A stretch of DNA of 64,000 nucleotides from Corynebacterium freiburgense (lineage in GTDB: Bacteria > Actinomycetota > Actinomycetes > Mycobacteriales > Mycobacteriaceae). Positions within the stretch are counted from its first letter, which is position 1, and each line of letters begins with the position of its first letter. The notes beneath the pieces were generated by a model. It was not told where the DNA came from. It ran no database searches and was given only the letters and a program-made list of their open reading frames with translations. Both the position numbers and the translations under genes were made by a program. The stretch lies in contig NZ_CP047355.1 of NCBI RefSeq assembly GCF_030408815.1, forward strand, positions 2,884,329 through 2,948,328, read 5' to 3'. Positions 26,567 through 35,849 of the stretch are shown in pieces.

Positions 26567-27862
26567 TTAAGCCATGTACTTTTTTCTCAGTCCATCTTTA
26601 CCGTAGGAGAGTCTGCGGTGGAGAGCTTCTAACGGACCTTTCTTCCCGCAGTGTTCAAGCAAATATGCTACGCAAAGTGTAATCAACCAGACGCTCAAGC
26701 CTACGAAATCTGAAAAAGCCACTCCGTGATACTGCAAAACATTAAGCAAAAAAGGAGCAACTAACGGCAAAAGAATCATAGATTGCAAGACATAACCAGT
26801 CATCGAACGTCTACCCAACGCAACGATCATTTCTATAAATACTGGCAGCGTAAAAGGACGACCATCAGCCTCACCACTATCTAGTCGTCGCTGTAAAGAG
26901 ATCGAAGCTAGGGCGACTGCAGCAATAATCCCCGGCCCCGTAAGTAAACCAAGACTACCATTCATAATCATAAGAAGTGGCGCCCACTCCTCAGGAAGCA
27001 TCCCAATTCGTACTAATCCCAAAGGCGTCCCAACCACTAGTGCAACGATTGCAGCAACAACTACCAACCAAGTAAGCAAACGCTTGTGACGTTCTGGATG
27101 GCTCAAAATTCCCCTGCGAGCTGCAAGGAAACCCAAAATTATTAAAATGCCTGTGGACATAAGTTCAAAAGGCAGATTGGTTAAGTTGAATAGTAGAAAT
27201 GTCGGCCCCTGCAAAAAATAACCAAGCCACGATTGTGGAATTGCTGCAGTCCCACCAAACTCAACCCCCTTAGGCAAGTCAAACAGTGACATGTAGTAGC
27301 CCACTGCAAAAACACAAATAAAGAAAGCAAAAATGCATAAACCTATCGCAGCAATTTTTAACAATCTTTTATCTGACCAACTGATCATAACTGCAAGCAG
27401 CATCCCAGCGATCCCGTAAAAAAACATAATGTCCCCTGAGTAGAGGAAAAACATATGTACCAATCCAAAAAGTGCTAGTACGCCGTACCTTCGAACCAAT
27501 ACTCGTTTAGCAGCTTTGATCGGATACTCACGTCGGGTCAAACTCAACGTCAACAATCCAATGCCATAACCAAGCAACGTCGCAAACATGGGTAACCCAC
27601 GTATATGAACGAATACTGCATTAAACACCACAAAAAACTTATCGATCGCAGGCGCCTCAACAAGATTCGGATTAACTATTTTTCCTTCAACTGCAGGAGG
27701 AGGCAACCAAGAATCGACGACATTCGCGACCGCAATACCTAGCAATGTGAACCCCCGAGCTAAATCTGGTGCGAGAATCCTTTTTCCTGGCACAGATTGA
27801 CAATTTTCTTCGACTTTATTAAATGAACTCGATATTCCTTCCGAAGACACGTGGAAGCTCAC
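26567..27862 (-). CDS. DUF418 family multi-pass membrane protein
   Basis: 431 residues with about ten to eleven hydrophobic helices. The family start LAPDLARGFTLLGIAVANVV (residues about 31-50) and the C-terminal DUF418 block (ALGRRSMTGYVLQSMILLPL, later LLEHCGKKGPLEALHRRLSYG) are clear. These proteins belong to a large group of acyltransferase-like membrane proteins of unknown substrate. The GTG start directly follows AAAGGAA, which is too close for standard initiation, so the true start may be a later GTG (codon 5). An AT-rich spacer of 280 bases separates it from leuS. Confidence 0.85.
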   Translation of the reverse strand: MSFHVSSEGISSSFNKVEENCQSVPGKRILAPDLARGFTLLGIAVANVVDSWLPPPAVEGKIVNPNLVEAPAIDKFFVVFNAVFVHIRGLPMFATLLGYGIGLLTLSLTRREYPIKAAKRVLVRRYGVLALFGLVHMFFLYSGDIMFFYGIAGMLLAVMISWSDKRLLKIAAIGLCIFAFFICVFAVGYYMSLFDLPKGVEFGGTAAIPQSWLGYFLQGPTFLLFNLTNLPFELMSTGILIILGFLAARRGILSHPERHKRLLTWLVVVAAIVALVVGTPLGLVRIGMLPEEWAPLLMIMNGSLGLLTGPGIIAAVALASISLQRRLDSGEADGRPFTLPVFIEMIVALGRRSMTGYVLQSMILLPLVAPFLLNVLQYHGVAFSDFVGLSVWLITLCVAYLLEHCGKKGPLEALHRRLSYGKDGLRKKYMA

Positions 27863-28094
27863 TTCCTTTCTATACCTCGCCCTAATATCCCTCCCCGATC
27901 AAGCTAAAGTACGAAGTACCGCTAAAATACTGGCCTTCGAACTCGACATACGACTTCTCATCCTTTTAAGCAAACGATAACAAACACCACGAGCAGCTTT
28001 TGTTTCACTCCTACAAGTTTTTATTTTAAGTGTTATTGTATAAAAATTAAAGGATTTCGATATTCAGAAAGTTTTTAGCCTTCATAGACGAAGA

Positions 28095-28128
28095 CCCTGC
28101 ACTGTCTTGTTGTATAGACTGCGCAGGG
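28095..28128 (-). terminator. Hairpin downstream of leuS
   Basis: CCCTGCACTGTCT and AGACTGCGCAGGG pair with two mismatches over an 8-base loop (28095-28128). It lies 17 bases after the leuS stop; no long T run follows, so efficiency is uncertain. The remaining spacer up to 27863 is AT-rich with no feature seen. Confidence 0.55.
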
Positions 28129-28144
28129 CTTATTCACTACCGAA

Positions 28145-31000
28145 TTACTTCACCACGAGGTTAACCATCCGGCCGGGAACAACTATGTGTTTTACGACCG
28201 TCTTTCCTTCGATTTGGGATGCAATTTGGGGATCATTGGTAGCTGTATTGATTACAGTTTCTTGGTCTGCGTCAACAGCCACTTGTATTCGACCACGTAC
28301 TTTGCCGTTTACCTGTACTGGTAGTTCAATGAGGTCATCCACCAGCCAGGATTCATCAAATACAGGGAAATTTTCATAGGTAAGCGTTGTCGAATGTCCT
28401 AACCGTGACCAAAGCTCTTCAGCAATATGTGGTGCTACGGGAGCAACCATTAGGACCAGAGGTTCGATTGCATCGCGTGGGGCACCTGCAGGATAGGTCT
28501 TAGTGAGGTAATTGACGTATTCAATCAACTTAGCCACTACGGTATTCATGCGAAGGTTTTCATAATCTTCGCGGACGCCAGCAATAGTGCGGTGTAGAGC
28601 TTTGTTGTCTTCGTCGTTGAGTGGGGCGTCGATAGGCACGATTTCACCGTCGTTTTCATTAACCACAAGCCGCCACAGTCGCTGAAGGAATCGTTGAGCT
28701 CCTACTACGTCTTTAGTAGCCCAGGGGCGGGAGGCATCGAGGGGACCCATCGCCATTTCATACACACGTAGGGTATCGGCACCATAGTTATCGCAGATTT
28801 CATCCGGGGAAACGGAATTCTTCAGCGATTTGCCCATCTTGCCGTATTCTTGGGTCACTTCTTCACCTTGATAGAAGAATTTCCCGTCTTTTTCTTCCAC
28901 TTCTTCTGCTGGTACATATACGCCCCGGGAATCTGTATATGCAAATGCCTGGATATAGCCTTGATTAAAGAGTTTTCGGTATGGCTCGTACGAGGTGACA
29001 TAGCCAAGGTCATAAAGCACCTTGTGCCAGAATCGTGCATACAGCAAGTGAAGAACTGCGTGTTCCACACCACCAACGTAAAGGTCTACACCACCGCAAT
29101 CTTCGGGGTTTCGGGGACCTGTCCAATAGCGCTCATTTTCAATATTGCAGAACTCGGCGTGGTTTTCCGGGTCGATATACCTTAGTTGGTACCAAGACGA
29201 TCCCGCCCACTGCGGCATTACATTTGTGTCCCTGCGGTAGGGCTTGAGCCCATCACCAAGGTCAAGTTCTACATTGACCCATTCGGTCGCTTTTGCCAGC
29301 GGTGGGTGGGGTTCAGAATCCGCATCATCAGGGTCAAAGGACACTGGCTTGTAGTCTTCCACCTCGGGAAGTTCCACAGGCAGCATTGACGCAGGAAGGG
29401 GGTGTGCAATTCCATCTTCGTCGTACACAATTGGGAAAGGTTCACCCCAGTAGCGCTGGCGAGCAAAAAGCCAGTCACGCAGTTTGTACTGGATTTTTTC
29501 CTTCCCCAGTCCTTGCTCAACCAGCCATTTAATTGTTGTGGCAATGGCAGCATCTTTTGCCAGGCCATTAACGTCCAACCCTTGCTCGTTCGCAGAATGT
29601 ACCGCTACCCCTGATTCGGTAAAGGCTGCTTCCTCAATATTGCCCCCAGCTACTACTTCTTGGATTGGCAAACCGAATGCTTTGGCGAATTCATAGTCGC
29701 GATCATCATGGGCAGGAACAGCCATAATCGCGCCGGTACCGTACCCGGTAAGTACATAGTCTGCAATAAAGACCGGGATTTCTTGCCCATTGACCGGGTT
29801 GACTGCATATGCGCCGAGGAACACACCGGTTTTTTCTTTGTTTTCTTGGCGTTCCAAATCAGATTTCGCGGCAATTGTTGCGCGATATTTCGCTACTGCA
29901 TCGGCAGGGTTTGATGCATTAAAAGTCCATCGCGTATCCACGCCCTCATAACTGCCGCTCCCGCCAGCGACCAGGGCGTCAACAAGCTTATGCTCGGGAG
30001 CGAGCACCATATATGTAGCTCCGAATAATGTATCTGGCCTGGTAGTAAATACTGTAAGTGTGTGCTCTTGAGCCTTGAAATCTACCTCGGCGCCGCGAGA
30101 ACGACCAATCCAATTGCGCTGCATAGAGCGTACCTTGTCCGGCCAGTCCAAGGCATCTAAATCATCGATGAGGCGGTCTGCATATGCGGTAATGCGCATC
30201 ATCCATTGCGAAAGGTTTTTCCGGAATACCGGAAAGTTACCCCGCTCAGATTTACCGTCTGCAGTAACTTCTTCATTAGCCAATACTGTGCCCAAACCTG
30301 GGCACCAGTTCACAGTTGAATGCGAGCGGTATACAAGCCGGTAGGCGTCCACCACCTTAGCCCGCTGAATTTTCGTTAGCTTCGTAAACTCCGCCGTACC
30401 AAACTCTTCTACAAGATGTGCAGGAATTGCACGTTCGCCGGATTCCAAAAGGGGCAGGAGCTCAGAAATCGGGCGGGCTTTTTGGATTTCTTGATCAAAC
30501 CATGAATTGAAAATCTGCAGAAAAATCCACTGAGTCCAACGGTAGTAGTCAGTATCTGTGGTGGCTATAGCGCGCCGTTTATCATGCCCTAAACCCAGCC
30601 GGTTAAGCTGACGCTCCATATTGTCAATTGACTCTTGAGTTTTTACCCTCGGGTGCGTTCCTGTCTGAATCGCATATTGCTCAGCAGGCAAACCAAAGGC
30701 ATCATAACCCAAGGTATGTAATACATTTTTCCCCAGCATACGGTGGAAACGCGCAAATGTATCGGTAGCAATATAACCTAGTGGATGCCCAACATGGAGG
30801 CCCGCACCCGACGGAAACGGAAACATATCTTGAACAAATAGTTTCTCCTTGGGCAATTCTCCCGATTCAGCTAGCGCACCTACCGGATTTGGCGCATGGA
30901 ATGTCCCATTTTCACGCCAATACTGCTGCCAGTGCTTTTCAATTGTGCCAGCCAGCTCGGCTGAATAACGGTACGCAGGAGAATCACTAGGTTTGGTCAT
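28145..31000 (-). CDS. leuS: Leucyl-tRNA synthetase
   Basis: Charges tRNA-Leu with leucine in the cytoplasm. 951 residues from the chosen ATG, normal for actinobacteria. Class I motifs: the HIGH equivalent HVGHP in [19 protein letters not shown] near residue 70 and the KMSKS equivalent KMGKS in [17 protein letters not shown] near 700. The editing domain between carries [20 protein letters not shown] and [18 protein letters not shown]. The ATG at 31000 is 7 bases after TACACT, which suggests a leaderless mRNA; a start at 31033 would lie upstream of the promoter. It is a single-gene unit between two hairpins. Confidence 0.98.
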   Translation of the reverse strand: MTKPSDSPAYRYSAELAGTIEKHWQQYWRENGTFHAPNPVGALAESGELPKEKLFVQDMFPFPSGAGLHVGHPLGYIATDTFARFHRMLGKNVLHTLGYDAFGLPAEQYAIQTGTHPRVKTQESIDNMERQLNRLGLGHDKRRAIATTDTDYYRWTQWIFLQIFNSWFDQEIQKARPISELLPLLESGERAIPAHLVEEFGTAEFTKLTKIQRAKVVDAYRLVYRSHSTVNWCPGLGTVLANEEVTADGKSERGNFPVFRKNLSQWMMRITAYADRLIDDLDALDWPDKVRSMQRNWIGRSRGAEVDFKAQEHTLTVFTTRPDTLFGATYMVLAPEHKLVDALVAGGSGSYEGVDTRWTFNASNPADAVAKYRATIAAKSDLERQENKEKTGVFLGAYAVNPVNGQEIPVFIADYVLTGYGTGAIMAVPAHDDRDYEFAKAFGLPIQEVVAGGNIEEAAFTESGVAVHSANEQGLDVNGLAKDAAIATTIKWLVEQGLGKEKIQYKLRDWLFARQRYWGEPFPIVYDEDGIAHPLPASMLPVELPEVEDYKPVSFDPDDADSEPHPPLAKATEWVNVELDLGDGLKPYRRDTNVMPQWAGSSWYQLRYIDPENHAEFCNIENERYWTGPRNPEDCGGVDLYVGGVEHAVLHLLYARFWHKVLYDLGYVTSYEPYRKLFNQGYIQAFAYTDSRGVYVPAEEVEEKDGKFFYQGEEVTQEYGKMGKSLKNSVSPDEICDNYGADTLRVYEMAMGPLDASRPWATKDVVGAQRFLQRLWRLVVNENDGEIVPIDAPLNDEDNKALHRTIAGVREDYENLRMNTVVAKLIEYVNYLTKTYPAGAPRDAIEPLVLMVAPVAPHIAEELWSRLGHSTTLTYENFPVFDESWLVDDLIELPVQVNGKVRGRIQVAVDADQETVINTATNDPQIASQIEGKTVVKHIVVPGRMVNLVVK

Positions 31001-31050
31001 GCAGAACAGTGTAATCCGTAACCGCTTGTCCACTTACCTTGCACCCAAAA

Positions 31051-31112
31051 AACAGCAACCCCCACCTAGGATCCATAGCTGCCTTTATGGTGACCTAGGC
31101 GGGGGAGCTGTT
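31051..31112 (-). terminator. Terminator of the symporter gene
   Basis: AACAGC, CCCCC and CCTAGG on the left pair with CCTAGG, GGGGG and GCTGTT on the right with small internal loops. On the minus strand the stem is followed by a run of six T, so it serves the gene ending at 31146 and shields the leuS promoter. Confidence 0.85.
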
Positions 31113-31145
31113 GTTATTGCACGCACTAACCCACAGTACTCTGAG

Positions 31146-32396
31146 TTATTCGGCCTTTTCAGAAGCTTTTACATCTTCTTCAATAATTTCCAGGCGATTA
31201 TCCCCGTCTTCTTGGGCTGTACGCTCAATATTGCCTTTTGCAAGTTTATTTATTACCAGGGAAATCGCACCGTCGCCGGTAACGTTACACGCCGTGCCAA
31301 AAGAGTCAATGGCAATATATGCAGCAATCATAAGCGCTACTTGATCCTCGGTAAAACCGAGCATCGAGGAAAGCAACCCAACAGCTGCCATAATAGCGCC
31401 ACCAGGAACACCTGGTGCCGCAACCATTGTGATTCCCAACATGAGAATAAAACCAATGGCTTTACCTGGCGAAACATCAATGCCCTCCATATAGACAATT
31501 GCAAATGCGAAAAGTCCAATCTTAAGCATGGAGCCGGCAAGGTGTGTTGTTGCACAAAGTGGGACGGCGAAACCAGCAACCCCCGGAGCTACATCATTCT
31601 TTTTCACACAAGCATATGTGACTGGAATGGTTGCCGCCGATGAGGAAGTACCCAATGCAGTAGCGTATGCAGGCATCATGTTTTTCAGGCTTGTAAATGG
31701 GTTTCTACCGGCAATTGTTCCAGCAATAAAGAACTGGATGAGCAGCAGCACAATGGTCAAAACGATTGCTAACACTAGTACTTTTGCAAATTGCTCAAGG
31801 GTGGTTCGTAGGCTGCCATTCATCCCCATGGAAAGGAAAACACCAAAGATAAATAATGGCAGGAGCGGGATTACAAACTTTGAAATCACCCGCATAATAA
31901 CGCGCTCTAGATCACGTAGACCTGCATAGAGTGTTTCGCTTTTTACAGCCGTCATGGCAACGCCAATACTGAACGCTAGAAGGAGTGCGGTCATTACGCC
32001 CATTGGCGGTGGCATTTCAATAGTGAAGTAGCCCTCTAATGCACCTTTTTCGATGTCTTCGGCTTCCATAACTGATTCATTAGCCAGCAAGCTTGGGTAG
32101 AAGGCCATTGATGCACCGTATGCCATAAGGCCAGCAAAAATGGTGGATGTGTAGGCAACACCAGTTGTAATTGCTAACCATTTTCCGGCGCCTTTCCCAA
32201 TGCCGGCGATCGCTGGTGTAATCAGTGCAAAAATCAGCACTGGGATAAAGAAGCCAAGGAAGTTTCCAAAGAGTCCATTGAAGGTAACAAATACCCTCGC
32301 TAGTCCTTCCGGGAAAAAGAAGCTGCATCCTATACCCAGGATGATTGCCACAGCGATGCGAAAAAGAAGTGACTGCGACATCGTTTTGAGTTCCAT
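31146..32396 (-). CDS. Dicarboxylate/amino acid:cation symporter (DAACS family)
   Basis: Secondary transporter for a C4-dicarboxylate or acidic/neutral amino acid coupled to sodium or protons, 416 residues. The glutamate-transporter fold is clear: serine-rich re-entrant loop TALGTSSSAATIPVTYACVKK, second loop APGVPGGAIMAAVG, and the substrate helix IDSFGTACNVTGDGAISLVI, in which NVTGD takes the place of the DxxxTxxNVxGD signature. The C-terminal tail is acidic. The ATG at 32396 lies 7 bases after TAACGT, indicating leaderless initiation; an ATG three codons upstream is the alternative. The substrate cannot be fixed from sequence. Single-gene unit. Confidence 0.9.
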   Translation of the reverse strand: MELKTMSQSLLFRIAVAIILGIGCSFFFPEGLARVFVTFNGLFGNFLGFFIPVLIFALITPAIAGIGKGAGKWLAITTGVAYTSTIFAGLMAYGASMAFYPSLLANESVMEAEDIEKGALEGYFTIEMPPPMGVMTALLLAFSIGVAMTAVKSETLYAGLRDLERVIMRVISKFVIPLLPLFIFGVFLSMGMNGSLRTTLEQFAKVLVLAIVLTIVLLLIQFFIAGTIAGRNPFTSLKNMMPAYATALGTSSSAATIPVTYACVKKNDVAPGVAGFAVPLCATTHLAGSMLKIGLFAFAIVYMEGIDVSPGKAIGFILMLGITMVAAPGVPGGAIMAAVGLLSSMLGFTEDQVALMIAAYIAIDSFGTACNVTGDGAISLVINKLAKGNIERTAQEDGDNRLEIIEEDVKASEKAE

Positions 32397-32544
32397 GACG
32401 GTCACGTTACTGCATGGCTTGTCACTTAAGAACTTATTGAGGTGGATTTCACCCGCTTATCTCTGCAGCCAGCCGCAATATCTCCTGCTACGCAAGGCAC
32501 GCCCAAGTACTAGCGTTGTAGGTTAGCGGGCTAAGCTGACTTTT

Positions 32545-33069
32545 ATGATCGTGTTCGCTGTAGCATTACTCATTATTGCTGTTTTTACCGCCATTATTGG
32601 GGGATTAGCATGGGCACAAAAGCTACCTGGTAATTCTGTAATTGGCATTCGTGTTCCTGAAGTACGTAAAACTCAAGAACTCTGGGATACCGCTCACCGT
32701 ATAGCTGGCCCACTTTGGGTTCTTGCTGGTGTTTCATTATTCCTTGGCGCTGTTCTAGCGATTTCCGCTTCTGGCTGGATGTGGGCTCTCGTAGCACTAG
32801 CGTTTGTAGCGTGGCTTGCGTTTCTTGGAATCGGTGCGGGAATGGCAGCACACACCGTTGCGCTTATCGACGCCCAATCAGTCGCCGCTAGTAGTGATGG
32901 TTGTTGTTCCTCTGGTTCTTCAGAATCCAACGATCCTGCAGCTGATTGTGGCGTGACTGGTGGTTGTGGTTCTTGCTCACTTCAAGGGTCATGTGAGGGT
33001 GGGGGAGCGGCATTTCAAGCTGTTGATCTTGATGCTACCCGGCGTGCTGCGGCTGCTTCTGATAAATAA
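32545..33069 (+). CDS. SdpI family membrane protein with Cys-rich tail
   Basis: 174 residues. Three hydrophobic helices (about 1-22, 55-78, 82-103) enclose the SdpI-type segment LPGNSVIGIRVPEVRKTQELWDTAHRIAGPLW (two pieces). In Bacillus, SdpI is an immunity protein against the SdpC toxin; most relatives have unknown roles. The cytoplasmic tail (about 112-155) holds six to seven cysteines (DGCCSSGSS, DCGVTGGCGSCSLQGSC), which may bind metal or form disulfides and is unusual for the family. TAAGCT ends 7 bases before the ATG, so it is probably leaderless. Followed after 6 bases by a Nudix gene. Confidence 0.85.
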   Translation: MIVFAVALLIIAVFTAIIGGLAWAQKLPGNSVIGIRVPEVRKTQELWDTAHRIAGPLWVLAGVSLFLGAVLAISASGWMWALVALAFVAWLAFLGIGAGMAAHTVALIDAQSVAASSDGCCSSGSSESNDPAADCGVTGGCGSCSLQGSCEGGGAAFQAVDLDATRRAAAASDK

Positions 33070-33075
33070 ATACCT

Positions 33076-33573
33076 ATGGCAACCCCAGAATTTATCCTCC
33101 AATTACGGGAAAAAATTGGCCATGCAGAACTCTGGATACCAGGTGTTTCCGCCTATGTAATCCAAGACGGCAAGATCCTTTTGGTCCGCCGAAAGGACAA
33201 CGACCAGTGGACACCGATTACCGGAATTTGCGAGCCCGGCGAGCAACCAAATGATGCTGCCACCCGAGAATGCCTCGAAGAAACAGGCGTTAAAGTAGAG
33301 ATCGTAAAAGTTCTCTGGGTTCGCGCTGTTGGACCGATCATTCACTCTAATGGTGATCACGCGCGCTATATGGACACAGCATTTCTTTGCATTCCGGTCA
33401 AAGGGGAAGCCCATGTTGCAGACGATGAAAACTCTGAAGTGAAGTGGTTTTCACTCGATCAACTACCACCAATGCAGACACGGTTTCTTGAAACAATCAA
33501 TCACGCATTACAAGACAAACCAACCGGCTGGGGAATCTCTACTACTATAGAAGTATTTCCAAATAAGGCTTAA
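33076..33573 (+). CDS. Nudix hydrolase
   Basis: Mg-dependent pyrophosphohydrolase, 165 residues, acting on a nucleoside diphosphate derivative. The Nudix box is complete: GICEPGEQPNDAATRECLEE followed by TGV, near residues 50-72. VSAYVIQDGKILLVRRKDN before it and a short C-terminal part (KWFSLDQLPPMQTRFLETIN) complete the fold. Co-directional with the SdpI gene (6-base gap). Its 3' end overlaps the convergent AbiEi-type gene by 29 bases. Substrate unknown; the sequence does not point to MutT or ADP-ribose types. Confidence 0.93.
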   Translation: MATPEFILQLREKIGHAELWIPGVSAYVIQDGKILLVRRKDNDQWTPITGICEPGEQPNDAATRECLEETGVKVEIVKVLWVRAVGPIIHSNGDHARYMDTAFLCIPVKGEAHVADDENSEVKWFSLDQLPPMQTRFLETINHALQDKPTGWGISTTIEVFPNKA

Positions 33574-34138
33574 GTACCCGCCATACGCGAAGCTCTTCTG
33601 CGTAACGCGCTAATTGGTTGAGATCTTTGTCGGGGCGCTGAACATAAAGTTCCAGAGCTTCAATTAACTCACGTTTTTCCATTTGGCTACGACTACGTAC
33701 CAGATCACAAATCGTCCGCTCTAAATCATAAACCGGAACCTGATTGCCTTCCGGAGTACGTACTGTAGTTCTCCCTAAATCAAATGCCGCTTTTTTAACG
33801 GAATATACCTCAAAACCCTCGCCCCTAAGATTAGTGGCATTATAACCGGTGGGTACAGTCACATTGATACTTGACGGCTCATATTCCCTAATACCATGCA
33901 AATACAGTGCTGTGAGATGTGAGAATACAATTCTTTCTACCCGACGGTGAAGAACCCAAAGTTCATCTATCCACACACCCGGTTCCGCATAAACGCCATG
34001 CGCCACCCGTTCCAATCCCTGGTTACGTACAAACGTAAGAAAAGTTGGCGCTGAAACGCCCGTGGCCAGGGCATCTCGCGTACAAATAATCCCAGAATTA
34101 GACCTCATAAGCTTGGATAGCACTTCAGCGGAAGACAT
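33545..34138 (-). CDS. AbiEi-type antitoxin/regulator, orphan
   Basis: 197 residues. The N-terminal winged helix (IICTRDALATGVSAPTFLTFVRNQGLERVAHGVYAEPG in two pieces) and the following AbiEi fold (VFSHLTALYLHGIREYEPSSI, NVTVPTGYN, PVYDLERTICDLVRSRSQME) are characteristic of AbiEi antitoxins, which repress their own promoter and counter the nucleotidyltransferase toxin AbiEii. The toxin gene should follow on the minus strand, but the Nudix gene overlaps there, so this is an orphan or has been repurposed as a regulator. No Shine-Dalgarno sequence is obvious. Its 5' side borders the truncated ATP-binding gene. Confidence 0.85.
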   Translation of the reverse strand: MSSAEVLSKLMRSNSGIICTRDALATGVSAPTFLTFVRNQGLERVAHGVYAEPGVWIDELWVLHRRVERIVFSHLTALYLHGIREYEPSSINVTVPTGYNATNLRGEGFEVYSVKKAAFDLGRTTVRTPEGNQVPVYDLERTICDLVRSRSQMEKRELIEALELYVQRPDKDLNQLARYAEELRVWRVLKPYLEILL

Positions 34139-34306
34139 TCAATCAACCCTCATAGTTTTAAATTTATGCTCAAATTTTGAAAGTCGAGTGTAACTTACGG
34201 CAATAGCACTCTCGCTCTTACTGCTACACCTTACGACTTAGTGGTGAAATGTGTACGGTATTCCTATAAGACTTATAGTTTTTAGGGAAAAGGCGGCTGC
34301 ACAATA

Positions 34307-35050
34307 ATGGTGACACAACCACAATATGATACGGAACCCGTAGTCAAAGCAGCACCCGCCGATCTTGATCATCATTCGACTGAATTTCTTGTTCAAAGAA
34401 TAGCGAATGATACAGAGAATTCCACAACTCACTTGAACAACTTGAAAATCTTACAACGTATCGGCGCATTGACCCAGAAAGGGGAAAATATCTACCCTAC
34501 GCTCGCTGGATTGCTCACACTTGGCTCGGAACCGCAACGTTTCTTTCCAGAATTATCAGCCACAATAGTAGTACTCCCTACATTGCATTTCGGCGATAGA
34601 GGCTTAGACGGAAAAAAATTCCTAGCATCTCGAAGGCTAAATGGAACAATCCAGAACATTACCGAGGCCGCGCCGCGAGAAATCGCACAATTCCTCCCAG
34701 CATCAGAGAATCAAAAAAGCTACGAAGGAAAACGGCGCAACAAGCTTTTGAAGATCACTAGACAGCTGGTGCTCCAAGCCCTTATTACTCGAAGCTACGC
34801 CCCACAATCTCATAACAGCACGGTACAGATCGAACTATATCCGAACAGGTTAGAAATTCATTACCCTGGCACTTTTAATCCGATTGCACACCACAGAAAT
34901 AGGACAGTCGAATCGTTGCTGCAAAAAATGCAGTTTTCCTTCGAGCTAATGAAGCCCTGCACTCTGGCACGGGAACTTTCCCTTGCGGAAATCGCTAAAC
35001 CTCAAATTATCCAAGAACGACAACGGGCTCGCATAATTATTGACCGATAA
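34307..35050 (+). CDS. Truncated ATP-binding transcriptional-regulator-like protein (COG2865 type)
   Basis: 247 residues that match only the middle of COG2865 proteins (AlbA_2 DNA/RNA-binding domain followed by a GHKL-type ATPase). Visible: NLKILQRIGALTQKGENIYPTLAGLLTLGSEPQRFFPELS (in pieces), then RQLVLQALITRSYAPQSHNSTVQIELYPNRLEIHYPG, where the usual EALVNALVHRDY and G1-box residues have drifted (QALITRSY). The N-terminal AlbA_2 domain is missing and the C-terminal winged helix is absent. I take it as a decaying gene; it may still be translated. It lies between the orphan AbiEi gene and the trp operon, in a patch of accessory DNA with low G+C. Confidence 0.6.
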   Translation: MVTQPQYDTEPVVKAAPADLDHHSTEFLVQRIANDTENSTTHLNNLKILQRIGALTQKGENIYPTLAGLLTLGSEPQRFFPELSATIVVLPTLHFGDRGLDGKKFLASRRLNGTIQNITEAAPREIAQFLPASENQKSYEGKRRNKLLKITRQLVLQALITRSYAPQSHNSTVQIELYPNRLEIHYPGTFNPIAHHRNRTVESLLQKMQFSFELMKPCTLARELSLAEIAKPQIIQERQRARIIIDR

Positions 35051-35208
35051 AGCCAAAATAGCACTTGTAGCACATTATAGATACGGAGGTAGCAATAATT
35101 CTAGGGACTAGACATTAAAAGTTGGTTTCGAATATTTTTGTTACCGAAAAATTAAAGTAGTGTTTATTCGGCTTCGGATCACTGCCCACCTCAGCCTAAA
35201 TTTCCTTA

Positions 35209-35224
35209 CGTTTCACGTGAAACA
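35209..35224. other. parS site 1
   Basis: CGTTTCACGTGAAACA: the 14-base core GTTTCACGTGAAAC is intact, with C in place of the first T. ParB binding centre; intergenic. Confidence 0.9.
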
Positions 35225-35582
35225 CTACAAAGTCGCAGTTGAAGGCTTATAGGCTCACAATTTTCCGAGCTACAATCTTTCACACATGCACAGCACTCTA
35301 ACAACATAGCGGATTTTTTCTTTCGCCCACTCCTTCAAAACAAATTCTTATTTTACACAACCAACTCATGGTAATTGAAGTGCAAAAGACACGCTATAAG
35401 TATTTCAACTGCAGTTAATTTGCCGTCATTGTACTTTATACTAAATGCCATACCTAAATTAAGCTTTTAAATTATATGCAAATAATTATCTGCATACGGT
35501 CTTTTATAAAGGAGCTGCACCCCTTCCGAAAGTATCGTCCTGAGGGTAAAAAGCATTCAGTATCAAAGGTTCGGAAACTGAA

Positions 35583-35598
35583 TGTTTCACGTGAAACA
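35583..35598. other. parS site 2
   Basis: Perfect TGTTTCACGTGAAACA, intergenic, 75 bases upstream of the trp leader promoter region. Confidence 0.95.
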
Positions 35599-35637
35599 TT
35601 GGCTTCGTACTTAGCAATTCCCCACAAAAGATAGGAG

Positions 35638-35667
35638 TTGCTATTGAGAGCCACCTCACGCTAATCT
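35638..35667 (+). promoter_or_regulatory. trp operon promoter
   Basis: TTGCTA (35638-35643), an 18-base spacer and TAATCT (35662-35667). The leader-peptide ATG begins 6 bases after the hexamer, so transcription probably starts at or next to that ATG. Confidence 0.6.
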
Positions 35668-35673
35668 AGTCGC

Positions 35674-35727
35674 ATGTCGAAAGTACAGGATCTAAAACCT
35701 ACCAACTGGTGGTGGCGCGCTAACTAG
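35674..35727 (+). CDS. trpL: trp leader peptide
   Basis: A 17-codon reading frame, MSKVQDLKPTNWWWRAN, with three consecutive Trp codons (35707-35715) directly before the attenuator stems. When charged tRNA-Trp is scarce the ribosome stalls on these codons. A leader of the same length with three tandem Trp is known in C. glutamicum-type bacteria. There is no ribosome site; the ATG is probably the 5' end of the mRNA. Its stop codon lies at the start of stem segment 2. Confidence 0.93.
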   Translation: MSKVQDLKPTNWWWRAN

Positions 35728-35790
35728 CGAGCCACTGATACACCGACATATCTAAGGCTCGCACGCTTCACTTTGAAGCACGGGCTTTTT
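35711..35790 (+). promoter_or_regulatory. trp attenuator (alternative RNA stems)
   Basis: Segment 1, GGTGGCGCGC (35711-35720, including Trp codons), pairs with segment 2, GCGAGCCACT (35727-35736), in 9 of 10 positions. Segment 2 (GCGAGCC, 35727-35733) alternatively pairs perfectly with segment 3, GGCTCGC (35756-35762), as antiterminator. Segment 3-4 forms the terminator: GCTCG and GCTTCA with TGAAGC and CGGGC (35757-35785), then five T. All elements of classical Trp attenuation are present. Confidence 0.92.
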
Positions 35791-35849
35791 CTTCGTTTGC
35801 ATAAGTCCCGCCGAAAAGTGAAGGAACCTCACTCAGGAAGGCAGACTAA

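Larger units (their letters stand above)
35051..35637. other. AT-rich spacer upstream of the trp operon
   Basis: No gene is supported. Two parS sites lie here (35209 and 35583). A minus-strand frame of 60 codons (35472-35654) crosses the second parS but has no family resemblance or ribosome site and was not called. Confidence 0.6.

Noticed and set aside
35472..35654. 60-codon minus-strand frame crossing parS 2
   Set aside because: No family resemblance, no ribosome site; VSRET arises from parS itself.
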